NCBI GenBank assembly: GCA_963831605.1
Contig: CAWHQR010000005.1
Coordinates: 434,001 to 498,000 of the forward strand
DNA length: 64,000 nt
Source of the DNA: DASUPK01 sp963831605
GTDB taxonomy: Bacteria > Actinomycetota > Thermoleophilia > Solirubrobacterales > 70-9
Direction of reading: 5' to 3'
Program-made: the position numbers and the translations under genes
Shown here: positions 19,352 to 27,285 of the stretch, in pieces
Layout: every line of letters begins with the position of its first letter
Position numbering within the stretch: the stretch's first letter is position 1
Notes under the pieces: model-generated
The model's input: only the letters and a program-made list of their open reading frames with translations
Database searches by the model: none
Told to the model about the DNA's origin: nothing

Positions 19352-19975
19352 TTAGTGAGCCTTGGACGGGTTCTTGTGGTTGCTGAACTCGCAGTGATTG
19401 CCGCGCGGATCGATCTTGTCCTTGCGGAGCACATCGCCGCTACCGTCGCCGCAGGAAATGAAGGCGTCGCGGATCCCGTCGAGCGTCTGTAGGTTGTCGC
19501 GCCCGCGTCCACCCTTGTAGACGTCGGCTCCCAAGCGGCCCCGAAGCGAGTCTCTGCCGTCATTGCCCTTCAGGATGTCATTACCGTTCCCGCCGAGCAG
19601 GGTGTCGTTGCCGCGGCCGCCGATGATCTGGGCGCCGACGCCCACGGTCTCGCCCACTTTGACGCTGTCATCGCGGTCCCTGACGTCGATGATCATGCTG
19701 CTCACGAAGTCCTGCCTGCACATGCCGACGCCGTTGATCAGCTCGCAGGGCCCGCCGGTGATCGTGATTGGGTTGGCGGTGAGGTCGGTGAACGTGTAGG
19801 TCCCAACCGTGCCGCCGAGCAGGTTTCCGGTCCCGACCTGGACGTCGTTCAGCTCGCCCTGGTTGGCCGTGTAGATGATGAGTCCTCCGCCGCTGAAGAG
19901 GGTCGACGCCTGCGCGCTTCCCGCGCCCAACAGCATCGTCCCCGCGATCGTCAAAGAGAGTGCGATCCTTCGCAT
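19352..19975 (-). CDS. Secreted RTX-type calcium-binding repeat protein
   Basis: A 207-residue protein with a signal peptide (MRRIALSLTIAGTMLLGAGSAQA). It has a beta-rich N-terminal half and a C-terminal run of RTX nonapeptides, GGRGNDTLLGGNGNDIL and following variants at about residues 125-170. Such repeats fold into a calcium-binding parallel beta-roll after export. Two cysteine pairs are present (CELINGVGMC; C...C near the C-terminus). The ATG at 19975 is chosen because GGGGGA lies 5 bases upstream and the signal peptide starts here. The role is unknown; it is not a classical large RTX toxin, being far too short. It lies 60 bases upstream of rmlA in the same direction. Confidence 0.8.
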   Translation of the reverse strand: MRRIALSLTIAGTMLLGAGSAQASTLFSGGGLIIYTANQGELNDVQVGTGNLLGGTVGTYTFTDLTANPITITGGPCELINGVGMCRQDFVSSMIIDVRDRDDSVKVGETVGVGAQIIGGRGNDTLLGGNGNDILKGNDGRDSLRGRLGADVYKGGRGRDNLQTLDGIRDAFISCGDGSGDVLRKDKIDPRGNHCEFSNHKNPSKAH

Positions 19976-20054
19976 CGAGTCCCCCAATTGGGTAGTCATC
20001 CAGACGGGCTGGATTGTTCCACTTTCCGGGAAAAAACGTCGTCGAAATTGGGTG

Positions 20055-20525
20055 CTAGTAGACGCCGCCGAGCTTGCGGTGGTCCCAGGTGGCGGTTCGC
20101 TTGGGGTGGAAGTGGATCGCCGCTCGCTTCGGGGCCTGCGCCTGCAGCGCCGTGGCCGCGTCGCCCTCGACCGACTCGATGCCCTCGCTGTAGCGAACCG
20201 TCAGGTCCTTGGCGAAGTCGACGATTCGATCGACGTCCCGGATCAGCTCCGCCTCGGCCTCGATCTGCACTCCGCGGAGCTCCCCGTATTCGAGTCCGGT
20301 CTCGATCAGCAGGGTCGCTCGCGGATCGCGCTCGAGGTTCTTCACCTTCTGTGACTTGGCGTAGGTCCAGATCCAGATCTCGCCGTCGCGCGGGACGTAC
20401 CAGAGCGGCATCGAGTGGGGCCAGCCGCGGGGGCCGACCGAGGAGACGATCACGATCCGCTCTGTCTCGAGCAGGTCGGCGAGCTCCTCGTCGCTGAGCT
20501 TGATCTGGTCGCGACGGGATGGCAT
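20055..20525 (-). CDS. PPOX-family (FMN/F420-binding split barrel) protein
   Basis: A 156-residue protein of the pyridoxamine-phosphate-oxidase-like split-barrel superfamily. Characteristic segments are the RIVIVSSVGPRGWPHSMPLWYV strand pair, KVKNLERDPRATLLIETG and the C-terminal WDHRKLGGVY. In actinobacteria these proteins often bind F420 or FMN and reduce small molecules; which cofactor is used here cannot be told. The ATG overlaps the stop of the upstream S45 acylase gene by one base (TGATG), so the two are translationally coupled and probably act in one process. Confidence 0.85.
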   Translation of the reverse strand: MPSRRDQIKLSDEELADLLETERIVIVSSVGPRGWPHSMPLWYVPRDGEIWIWTYAKSQKVKNLERDPRATLLIETGLEYGELRGVQIEAEAELIRDVDRIVDFAKDLTVRYSEGIESVEGDAATALQAQAPKRAAIHFHPKRTATWDHRKLGGVY

Positions 20526-22915
20526 CAGTAGCCCGGCGAGAGCACGAGCGTCTCGAACGGGCCCTCGCCCGCCATCGCCTGGGTGGCGCCCGTCTCCCAG
20601 CGCGGCTGCAGGTCGTCGTAGTGACGGCTCCAGGCATGCCCCGACTGGCCGGTGAACGCCTGCCATTGGGAGCGCTCCGGGTCCGCTGGGTCGGCGAGCA
20701 TCCGCCAGCTCGGCGCCCAGATCGCCTCGTAGGGGTCGTTGGGGTCGTACGCGATCTGCGCGACCGTCTCCTGGCCGCCCCCGGGGTGGAGCGTGCGGTT
20801 GAAGACCCGCTCGGCGACGGGATGCGCACCGCCGAGGGCATGGGGGAACTGGAGCGCGTGAACGCGGCCCCACTGCCACTGCTCGGGGTCGGGCCCAAAG
20901 CGCTCCTCCAGGTCGTCGAGCCCCCCGCGCAATGCGTCGAGCACCAGTGCGTCCCAGGAGCCGCCGATCAGCTCCTCGTCGCCCTCCTCCCAGAGCGCGA
21001 GCAGGTGGGAGTGCCAGCGCCACGGCGAGGTGACGTGCGCGATGAACCCGTTGTCGGCGCGGTCCAGGTAGCGATCCGCGAGGTCGCGGTCGCCGATCGC
21101 CGCCCGTGTGAACTCCCGCGCCAGCCGCAGCAGAAAGGCCTGGTAGATGGTGCCGGCGACGGTCCCGGAACTGAGCGTCCGGTCCCAGCTCTTCAGCCGC
21201 TCGATGGCGCGCACCTCGCGCTGGCCCGTCGCCCGCAGGCGCGCCAGCCGGTGGACGACCTGGTCGCCCGGGATCGAATAGAGGTCGATCTGCATCCGGC
21301 GGAAGCTCTCCAGGTCGTGTTCCTCCGTCTCCCGCAGGAGCTGCTCGATCCGCGCCGCCCGGTAGCCGTCGAGCCAGTCGCTCGTGATGTGGTGCGGATA
21401 GTCGTCGCCGACGACCCGGTTGTTGGCGGTGACGATGAAGCCCTCATCCGGATCGACCAGCTCGGGCATCTCGTCGTAGGGGATCCATCCGTCCCACTCG
21501 AAGTCGCCGGTCCAGCCCGGCTTGGGGAGGTCCGGGCAGTCGCCATTCCGCTTCGGGACCCGGCCCATCATCTTGTAGCCGATCGACCCATGGCGATCGG
21601 CCCAGACCAGATTGGAGACCGGCATCGTCACCGTGCGGAGCATCTCGACGAGCTCCGGACCACTGGTCGGTTCGAGCACGCCGATGTGGGCGTGGGAGAT
21701 CGAGGGCTCGTCGAGCGCCGCCCAGCGCAGCGCGAGCGGCTGCTCGTCGTCCGCGCCGAGCGCCTGGTTGACGATCGGGCCATGGTGGGTGAGGCGGACC
21801 TCATGGCGCTCCGGTATGTCCTGGCCCCTGATGGAGATCAGCTCCTCCACGATCTCGAGCGGGCGCTGCTCGCCCCGGAACTCGTAGCTCTCATCGGCGA
21901 TCCGCTCGACGAAGAGGTCCTCGACGTCGGCCATCACGTTGGTGAAGGCGAAGGCGACGTCGTTGTTCTGGCCGAGGGAGATGCCGGGAAGACCCGGAAT
22001 CGACGCTCCGCGACACCAGCGCCCATCGAGCTCGAGGCCGATCTCGTACCAGACCCCCGGCATGCCGCTGGGGAGGTGCGGATCGCCGGCGAGCAGGGCT
22101 CCTCCGGTCGCGGAGCGACCCGGGCTCACGGCCCAGTTGTTGGAGCCGCTGGCAGCCGCGGCCAGGCCGATCTGGTCACGCACACGCCCGATCTGCTCGG
22201 CGAGGCCGAGGCCGTCGCCGTCGAAGCCGTGACCGGGCTGGAGCACGACCGGATTGCCCTTCGGATACGTGGGGTCGATCTTCGCGGCGCGCTCCTCTCC
22301 GAGCTCGCGAACCAGGTCGGCGCGCAGCAGCTCCCGCTCCCAGTTGGTCGAGAGCCCGAAGGAGAGGAGCTTGCCGCCGGCGAGCATGTCGGCGGGCCGC
22401 CACGGTTCGAAGTCGAGACGCAGCAGCTGAAGCTCCGGCGGGGGCGCGGGGGAGGTGCGGACGGCCTCGTTGAGGCCCGCGCAGTAGGCCTCGAGCAGGG
22501 AGCGCAGGTCGCCGTCGAGCTCGGCCTCCTCGCGGAGAGCGATGCGGCGGAGGCCCAGGGTGCGCATCAGGCGGTCGACCGGGAGACCGGCGCGCCCCGC
22601 GATCTCGGAGACGCGGCCCGAGCAGATGCGACGCTGGATCTCGATCTGCCACAGGCGGTCCTGGCCGTGGCAATAGCCCTGCCCGAACCAGAGGTCGGCC
22701 GCCGACCGCGCGCGTACGGTCGGCATTCCCCAGCGATCGCGGGCGATTTCGACTCGCTCGCCGAGCCCCCGGACGGAGACGGCTCCCCCTGTGCGCGGCA
22801 GGGGCTGGCGAAAGAGGCGCCACCACAGGCCGGCGGCGGTCGCGCCGAGCAGCGCGGACCCGATCCCCATCGCCTTGGCGCCTCCGCGCAGCAGCCGGCC
22901 TGGATCGATGCTCAT
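20525..22915 (-). CDS. Penicillin acylase family (S45) Ntn-hydrolase
   Basis: A 796-residue precursor with an N-terminal hydrophobic segment (about residues 16-32) that could be a membrane anchor or signal. It has the alpha-chain region (VEIARDRWGMPTVRARSAADLWFGQGYCHGQDRLWQIE), then the autocleavage site AAASGSNNW, where Ser258 would become the N-terminal nucleophile of the beta chain. Downstream HLPSGMPGVWYEI and PGLPGISLGQNNDVAFAFTNV segments are typical of the family. Members hydrolyse amides such as beta-lactams or N-acyl homoserine lactones; the substrate here is unknown. It is coupled to the PPOX gene. A second S45 gene at 33-35.5 kb is broken. Confidence 0.92.
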   Translation of the reverse strand: MSIDPGRLLRGGAKAMGIGSALLGATAAGLWWRLFRQPLPRTGGAVSVRGLGERVEIARDRWGMPTVRARSAADLWFGQGYCHGQDRLWQIEIQRRICSGRVSEIAGRAGLPVDRLMRTLGLRRIALREEAELDGDLRSLLEAYCAGLNEAVRTSPAPPPELQLLRLDFEPWRPADMLAGGKLLSFGLSTNWERELLRADLVRELGEERAAKIDPTYPKGNPVVLQPGHGFDGDGLGLAEQIGRVRDQIGLAAAASGSNNWAVSPGRSATGGALLAGDPHLPSGMPGVWYEIGLELDGRWCRGASIPGLPGISLGQNNDVAFAFTNVMADVEDLFVERIADESYEFRGEQRPLEIVEELISIRGQDIPERHEVRLTHHGPIVNQALGADDEQPLALRWAALDEPSISHAHIGVLEPTSGPELVEMLRTVTMPVSNLVWADRHGSIGYKMMGRVPKRNGDCPDLPKPGWTGDFEWDGWIPYDEMPELVDPDEGFIVTANNRVVGDDYPHHITSDWLDGYRAARIEQLLRETEEHDLESFRRMQIDLYSIPGDQVVHRLARLRATGQREVRAIERLKSWDRTLSSGTVAGTIYQAFLLRLAREFTRAAIGDRDLADRYLDRADNGFIAHVTSPWRWHSHLLALWEEGDEELIGGSWDALVLDALRGGLDDLEERFGPDPEQWQWGRVHALQFPHALGGAHPVAERVFNRTLHPGGGQETVAQIAYDPNDPYEAIWAPSWRMLADPADPERSQWQAFTGQSGHAWSRHYDDLQPRWETGATQAMAGEGPFETLVLSPGY

Positions 22916-22948
22916 CGGAGGTTCATACCAGGGGCCGCGCGCCGGCGG

Positions 22949-23668
22949 TCAGTCGCTCAGATCGCCGGGGAGGCGGCCCTCGTCATCGAGCTTCTCGAGA
23001 TGCGCCTGCATGGCGATCGCGGCGGCGGGACGGAGCTGCTCTGGGACGTCGTCCCAGACCTCGGCGAGGAGCGCCGGGCGCCTGCGCTCCCCACGGTCCA
23101 GCGCCGCAACCAGGCGGTCCTCCCGCTGCTGACGGTGGGCGATGTACTCGGCGATCTTCGCCGCGGGATCGTGGACCTCGGGGCCGTGGCCCGGGTAGAG
23201 GACATCGAGCTCCAGCTCCTCCAGCTTGCGCAACGACTCCATGTAATTGAGCAGGGAACCACCCATGTCGCGCGGTCCCACGATCGTGGAGCCCTGGCCG
23301 AGGATCAGGTCCCCCGTGAAGCAGGCCGAGCCGGCCACGAAGCAGAGATGCTCGTCCGCATGACCGGGGGTGACGATCGCGCGCAGGCCGGCGATCACCT
23401 GGCCGTCCGCCGGGCGACTCACCTCCACTCCCAGGCGATCGACCCCATCGGCGTGATCGCCGTGGTCGTGCGTGAGGAGAACCGTCCCGATGCCGCCACG
23501 CGTCTCGCCGGCGGCCCTGACGGCCTCGATATGCCCCGCGTGATCCGGGCCCGGATCGATGACGACGGCCGGGTCGCGCCCGACGACGTAGGTGTTCGTC
23601 CCCTCCAGCGTCATCGGGCTCGGATTGGGGGCGGTGAGTCGCTCGAGATCCAGGTCCACAGGGGCCAT
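22949..23668 (-). CDS. MBL-fold metallo-hydrolase (LACTB2-like)
   Basis: A 239-residue metallo-beta-lactamase-fold hydrolase with the metal motif THDHGDHADG (HxHxDH), TPGHADEHLCF and FTGDLILGQG. The final LYPGHGPEV with a C-terminal helical domain (HRQQREDRLVAAL) matches LACTB2-type enzymes, some of which are nucleases while others are thioesterase-like. The substrate is unknown. The upstream S45 and PPOX genes follow it in the same direction (33 bases to the S45 start). It is divergent from the ArsR operon, whose -35 box lies only 13 bases from its start codon. Confidence 0.85.
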   Translation of the reverse strand: MAPVDLDLERLTAPNPSPMTLEGTNTYVVGRDPAVVIDPGPDHAGHIEAVRAAGETRGGIGTVLLTHDHGDHADGVDRLGVEVSRPADGQVIAGLRAIVTPGHADEHLCFVAGSACFTGDLILGQGSTIVGPRDMGGSLLNYMESLRKLEELELDVLYPGHGPEVHDPAAKIAEYIAHRQQREDRLVAALDRGERRRPALLAEVWDDVPEQLRPAAAIAMQAHLEKLDDEGRLPGDLSD

Positions 23669-23680
23669 TCTGCCGTCTCC

Positions 23681-23710
23681 TTGACATGTGACTAATCAGT
23701 CACCTATACT
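23681..23710 (+). promoter_or_regulatory. Consensus promoter with ArsR-type operator in spacer
   Basis: TTGACA at 23681-23686 and TATACT at 23705-23710 are separated by 18 bases, close to the ideal housekeeping sigma promoter. The spacer contains a perfect inverted repeat, GTGACT-AATC-AGTCAC (23688-23703), placed exactly where a repressor would block polymerase. The start codon of the ArsR gene begins 7 bases after the -10 box, so the transcript should be leaderless. Autorepression by the encoded ArsR protein is the natural reading. Confidence 0.8.
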
Positions 23711-23717
23711 CACGGTC

Positions 23718-24035
23718 ATGGACGATGTGTTCAAGGCACTGGCGGACCCGACTCGGCGGCAGCTGCTCGACCGTCTCTTCAAGCAGGACGGTCAGACGCT
23801 CACGGCCCTGGAGGAGGATCTGCCGATGACGCGCTTCGGTGTGATGAAGCACCTGCGCCAGCTCGAGGAGGCCGGTCTCGTGGTCACGCGAAGGCGGGGC
23901 CGCGAGAAGCTCCACTACCTGAACCCCGTCCCGATCCGGCTCGTCTACGAGCGCTGGGTCAGCAAGTACGCCGAGCCCTGGGTCTCCGGACTCACGGGCC
24001 TCAAACGAGAACTAGAGGAGGAAGACATTGCCTGA
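23718..24035 (+). CDS. ArsR-family winged-helix repressor
   Basis: A 105-residue regulator: MDDVFKALADPTRRQLLDRLF is the classic ArsR opening, DLPMTRFGVMKHLRQLEEAGLV the recognition helix, and RRRGREKLHYLNP the wing. No metal-binding cysteine motif (such as ELCVCDL) is present, so it belongs to the group paired with SRPBCC proteins and not to the metal sensors. I use ATG 23718 because it sits 7 bases after a consensus -10 box (leaderless mRNA); an ATG 30 bases upstream would lie inside the operator. The SRPBCC gene overlaps its end by 8 bases. Confidence 0.9.
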   Translation: MDDVFKALADPTRRQLLDRLFKQDGQTLTALEEDLPMTRFGVMKHLRQLEEAGLVVTRRRGREKLHYLNPVPIRLVYERWVSKYAEPWVSGLTGLKRELEEEDIA

Positions 24036-24549
24036 GGAATTCGACGTTCCCCATCAGATCACGCTGGTCCCGGACTCCGATGGGAGCACTGGGACCGCCG
24101 TGTTCGAGATCTACATCAAGACAACGCCCGAACGGCTCTGGGAGGCCATCACCGATCCGGAGATGCGCGCGAAGTACAGCTTCGGGGTCGCCACGACCTC
24201 CGACTGGACGCAGGGCTCGACCTACAGCTCAGGCGTCCCCGGCGTGATCGAGATCGCCGAGGGCGAGAACCTGGAGGTCGATCCACCCACCCGGCTGGTG
24301 CAGACGATGACCGCCCTGTGGAGCGACGAGGTGAAGGCCGTCGGCTCCTCTCGGGTGACCTGGGAGATCCGCACGGTCGGCGACTCCTGTCAGCTGACGG
24401 TGATCCACGACCAGCTCCCGATCGATGCCAACGGCGAGCTCTACGGCGGCTGGATGATGATTCTCTCCGGCCTGAAGACGCTGCTCGAGACCGGAGAGCT
24501 GCTCGACACCCCCGGCTCGCTCCGATACTCACGGGCGTCTGCGGGCTGA
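24028..24549 (+). CDS. SRPBCC/AHSA1-like protein in ArsR operon
   Basis: A 173-residue protein of the AHSA1-type SRPBCC family: AVFEIYIKTTPERLWEAITDPEMRAKYSFG opens the fold and the C-terminal helix (GGWMMILSGLKTLLETGE) closes it. The start is TTG at 24028, supported by AGAGGAGGA about 7 bases upstream, and it overlaps the ArsR stop by 8 bases, so translation is coupled. ArsR-SRPBCC pairs are common in actinobacteria; the ligand bound by the SRPBCC protein is usually unknown and may be the signal relayed to ArsR. A VOC protein follows after a strong hairpin. Confidence 0.85.
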   Translation: MPEEFDVPHQITLVPDSDGSTGTAVFEIYIKTTPERLWEAITDPEMRAKYSFGVATTSDWTQGSTYSSGVPGVIEIAEGENLEVDPPTRLVQTMTALWSDEVKAVGSSRVTWEIRTVGDSCQLTVIHDQLPIDANGELYGGWMMILSGLKTLLETGELLDTPGSLRYSRASAG

Positions 24550-24554
24550 CATGA

Positions 24555-24587
24555 TCGAGGCGCCGTCCGCACGGGACGGCGCCTCGA
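24555..24587. other. 14-bp perfect hairpin between SRPBCC and VOC genes
   Basis: Perfect inverted repeat of 14 bp (TCGAGGCGCCGTCC at 24555-24568 and its complement at 24574-24587) with a 5-base loop. It lies 5 bases after the SRPBCC stop and 20 bases before the VOC start. No T-run follows, so it may be an mRNA processing or partial-termination element that sets the ratio of the two products. Confidence 0.6.
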
Positions 24588-24607
24588 CACGACCTGAGGA
24601 GAAACCC

Positions 24608-25039
24608 ATGGCCACACAGACGCAGCTGCTCAACGGCATCGACTTCATCGCCTTCCCGACCAAGGACGCCGAGGTCGCGAAGAAGTTCTACGGCGAGACC
24701 CTCGGCCTGCCGTTCGGGAAGCAGTGGGGGGAGATGCCCGCTTACGAATTCGAGACCGGAGTCGTGACGATCGCGCTGATGCAGGTCGACGCATTCAACA
24801 TCGACTTCAGCCCGAACACCACCCCGCTGGAGTTCCACGTCGATGACTTCGACGCCGCCAAGACCGAGCTCGAATCACGCGGCGTCGAGTTCGTCAGCGA
24901 CGTGATCGACAGCGGGGTCTGCAAGCAGGCGATCTTCACCGACCCCGACGGCAACGTTCTGGCGATCCACCACCGCTACGCCGGGGGCGTCGCGCCGCAG
25001 GAGGCGATGGACGCCGCGGTCGAGAGCGCGGACGCTTAG
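24608..25039 (+). CDS. VOC-family (glyoxalase-like) protein
   Basis: A 143-residue vicinal-oxygen-chelate protein: GIDFIAFPTKDAEVAKKFYGETLGLPFGKQWGEMPAYEFE forms the first beta-alpha-beta-beta-beta module and PLEFHVDDFDAAKTELESRGVEF the second, ending FTDPDGNVLAIHHRY. Metal ligands appear as His in EFHVDD and in the final strand; a full glyoxalase I set is not evident. The start at ATG 24608 is supported by GAGGAG upstream. It is probably the third gene of the ArsR operon. It stops immediately next to the stop of the converging PafBC gene (adjacent TAG and CTA). Confidence 0.85.
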   Translation: MATQTQLLNGIDFIAFPTKDAEVAKKFYGETLGLPFGKQWGEMPAYEFETGVVTIALMQVDAFNIDFSPNTTPLEFHVDDFDAAKTELESRGVEFVSDVIDSGVCKQAIFTDPDGNVLAIHHRYAGGVAPQEAMDAAVESADA

Positions 25040-27124
25040 CTAGGCGGCCTTGACAGCCGTGGCGCCGGCGTCGACTCGAAGCTCGAGAGCGATCGCCTCG
25101 CGCGCTGCCTCGGGCTCCAGCACGACGAACTCGCCGGCGCCCTTGAGGATCTCGCGGAGCAGCCAGTCGGTTGAGCCGTAGGGCACCTCGATCACGAGGG
25201 CGTCGTCGGCCAGCTCCTCGATCACCGTGTGCTCCTCGCGGGCCCAGCGGGCCCGCTCAGGCGAAACCCAGACCCGGGCCACATCAGCCGCCGGAACGTG
25301 CTCGCCGGAAAGCCAGCCGCCCTCGATCGCGGCGATGTCCTCGACCTCGGGGCGCGGCTCGAAGCGCTCCCGCAGGACCTCCGCCTCCTTGATCCGGTCG
25401 AGCCGGAAGTGGCGGACGTCCTCGCGCCGGCGGTCATACGAGGCGACGTACCAGCCCTCCGGGCCGTTGGCGAGCGTGTAGGGCTCGATCTCGCGCTTGG
25501 TGAACTCGTCCTCGTTCTCCTTGTAGTACTGGATGGAGAGGACCCGCTGCCCCTCGATCGCCTTGTTCACCTTGCGGGCGACGTCCGCGTCGTCGCCACC
25601 CGAGGCGGCGATCTCGAGGCCCTCCTCGGACGGATCGTGGCCGAGCGCCGCCACGATCTTCTTCCGGGCACTGACCAGGCCGCTCTGCGGCAGGTGGTCG
25701 CCGAACAGGTCGATCGCGGCGACCAGCGCTTTCGCCTCGAGCGGCAGCAGCCGCGCGGGCTTCGCGAAGTTGTCGCCGTAGGGCTCGGCGTCGACCTCGA
25801 TCTCGTCCCCCTGGAGCTCGGCGTAGAGGACGTAGGTGCCGCCCCCGAAGTTGACGACGTTGAGCAGGTCGATGTCGTCCCGGAGCTCCTCCTCGCTCAC
25901 GTGCAGCCGGTCCACCACGTCGGCGGTTGACAGTCGGGCCTCGCCCTTGGCGGACTCGATCAGCATCCCCGCCAACGTCACGAGGCGGGCGAAGCGCTCC
26001 GGCCGGATCGAGGAGTCCGAGCGGCCATTGGAGCGGGTCGAACGAGGGGCCGGGGGCACGGTCCGCACGGACGCGGCCGACTCGAAGTCGTCGCTGTGGC
26101 GCTCGGAGAGCTGGTCGAGCCGCTGGGCGACCTCCTCGGCGAGCTCGGGAGGATCCAGCACGGTCGCGTTCTGCCGCCAGTGCAGGACCCAGGCGACCAT
26201 CTGTCGGCTGGAGGCGTACTCGCTCTCGAAGATGCGGCCCTTGCCGGGCGAGCCGTCGCCGCGCCCGGGGTTGCGGAATTCACCGTAGGCGCCGAAGTCA
26301 CGCTCCACCAGCCAGGCGACACGCTCCTTCAGGAAGATCTTCGCGGTGCCCTGGATCTCGCCGAGCTGCCACTCGGCCTTGCGGGCATAGTCGCGGCGCT
26401 CGAAGTTCTCGGGCGGGGAGAAGTCGTGCTCGGCCTTCGAGGCGTAGGAGACCTTGCCCCGGATGCGCGAGAGGCGGAAGACGCGAATCGCGTCCCGTTC
26501 GTGGGAGCGGCCGATCAGGTAGAACTGCCCGCCGCGATAGACCAGGTGGTACGGGTCGACCTTGCGCTTCTCCTGCGAGTCGCGCTCGATCGTGTAGTAG
26601 GTGAACTCGATCGTCTTGCGCCGCGAGATCGCGGTCTCGATCTTCGAGAGGCGCTGGGAGACCTCGGCGCCGTCGGCCTTGGCGGTCATCCGGACCTCGA
26701 CCGAGGACTGCTCGGGTGCGGTCAGGGGGCTGGGCCGTCCCCACGAGACCTGCTGCAGGGCGAGCCGCAGCGGCTCGGCGTACGCGAACTCCCCGTCCAG
26801 CAGCTGGAGTGCGGTCTGCAGCGCGGCGAGCTCGTCGTCGCCGAACTTGATCTCGGGCAGGTAGTAGTTCTCGGGTGGCAGGGAGTAGAGCTCCGATTCG
26901 TAGCCCTGCATGCTCTCGCCGGGCTTCTCCACCTGGAGGGTGATGCCGAGGCTCTCGAGCTCGGCGCGGTCGGCATAGAAGCGGCGCGCGAAGGCGTCGT
27001 CGTTCATGTCGCTGTACCCCTCCACCTCACGCTTGATCTCGAGCGCCGAGGTCGGCCTGCCCTGAGCCATTAGGTAGGAGATCAGCGAGAGCTGGCGGAT
27101 CAGCTTCTCGGTGTCCTTGGCCAT
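25040..27124 (-). CDS. pafBC: Fused PafB-PafC WYL-domain transcription regulator
   Basis: A 694-residue protein with two copies of the HTH-plus-WYL architecture. The first half (MAKDTEKLIRQLSLISYLMAQGRPTSALEIKREVEGYS, then a WYL domain with KVDPYHLVYRGGQFYLIG) matches PafB. A Ser/Pro/Arg-rich linker near residues 350-375 leads to the second half (RFARLVTLAGMLIESAKGEARLSTADVVDRL, then EIEPYTLANGPEGWYVASYD), matching PafC. In mycobacteria separate PafB and PafC form a heterodimer that activates the LexA-independent DNA damage response; natural fusions are known in other actinobacteria. The start at ATG 27124 begins the conserved helix. It is probably a DNA damage regulator here as well. Confidence 0.93.
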   Translation of the reverse strand: MAKDTEKLIRQLSLISYLMAQGRPTSALEIKREVEGYSDMNDDAFARRFYADRAELESLGITLQVEKPGESMQGYESELYSLPPENYYLPEIKFGDDELAALQTALQLLDGEFAYAEPLRLALQQVSWGRPSPLTAPEQSSVEVRMTAKADGAEVSQRLSKIETAISRRKTIEFTYYTIERDSQEKRKVDPYHLVYRGGQFYLIGRSHERDAIRVFRLSRIRGKVSYASKAEHDFSPPENFERRDYARKAEWQLGEIQGTAKIFLKERVAWLVERDFGAYGEFRNPGRGDGSPGKGRIFESEYASSRQMVAWVLHWRQNATVLDPPELAEEVAQRLDQLSERHSDDFESAASVRTVPPAPRSTRSNGRSDSSIRPERFARLVTLAGMLIESAKGEARLSTADVVDRLHVSEEELRDDIDLLNVVNFGGGTYVLYAELQGDEIEVDAEPYGDNFAKPARLLPLEAKALVAAIDLFGDHLPQSGLVSARKKIVAALGHDPSEEGLEIAASGGDDADVARKVNKAIEGQRVLSIQYYKENEDEFTKREIEPYTLANGPEGWYVASYDRRREDVRHFRLDRIKEAEVLRERFEPRPEVEDIAAIEGGWLSGEHVPAADVARVWVSPERARWAREEHTVIEELADDALVIEVPYGSTDWLLREILKGAGEFVVLEPEAAREAIALELRVDAGATAVKAA

Positions 27125-27188
27125 CCGCGAAGCAGGATAGTCGCGGGATGTGGGCGACCAATCCGCGGGGATCGCGGATCGAAAACGA

Positions 27189-27213
27189 AATGCGCAATTT
27201 GCGCGGGCGCATT
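27189..27213. promoter_or_regulatory. Inverted repeat upstream of pafBC
   Basis: AATGCGC (27189-27195) and GCGCATT (27207-27213) form a perfect 7-bp inverted repeat with an 11-base spacer, 65 bases upstream of the pafBC start in an otherwise empty 160-base gap. The position suits an operator or promoter-proximal site. Nothing else is evident in this gap. Confidence 0.35.
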
Positions 27214-27285
27214 GCTCCGGGGAAAGTCGCCATGGCCGTGCTGCGGACACGCCGTTAGATTGCGCGTGCGCTGCTCGATGGACGG

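Noticed and set aside
19352..19975. RTX toxin
   Set aside because: The protein is about 207 residues with few nonapeptides and a Sec-type signal peptide; there is no toxin domain and no type I secretion gene nearby.
20519..23695. A 1058-codon open frame on the plus strand opposite the S45, PPOX and MBL genes
   Set aside because: It is antisense to three well-supported genes and its translation is low-complexity, without any recognisable domain. Long antisense frames are expected at this GC content.
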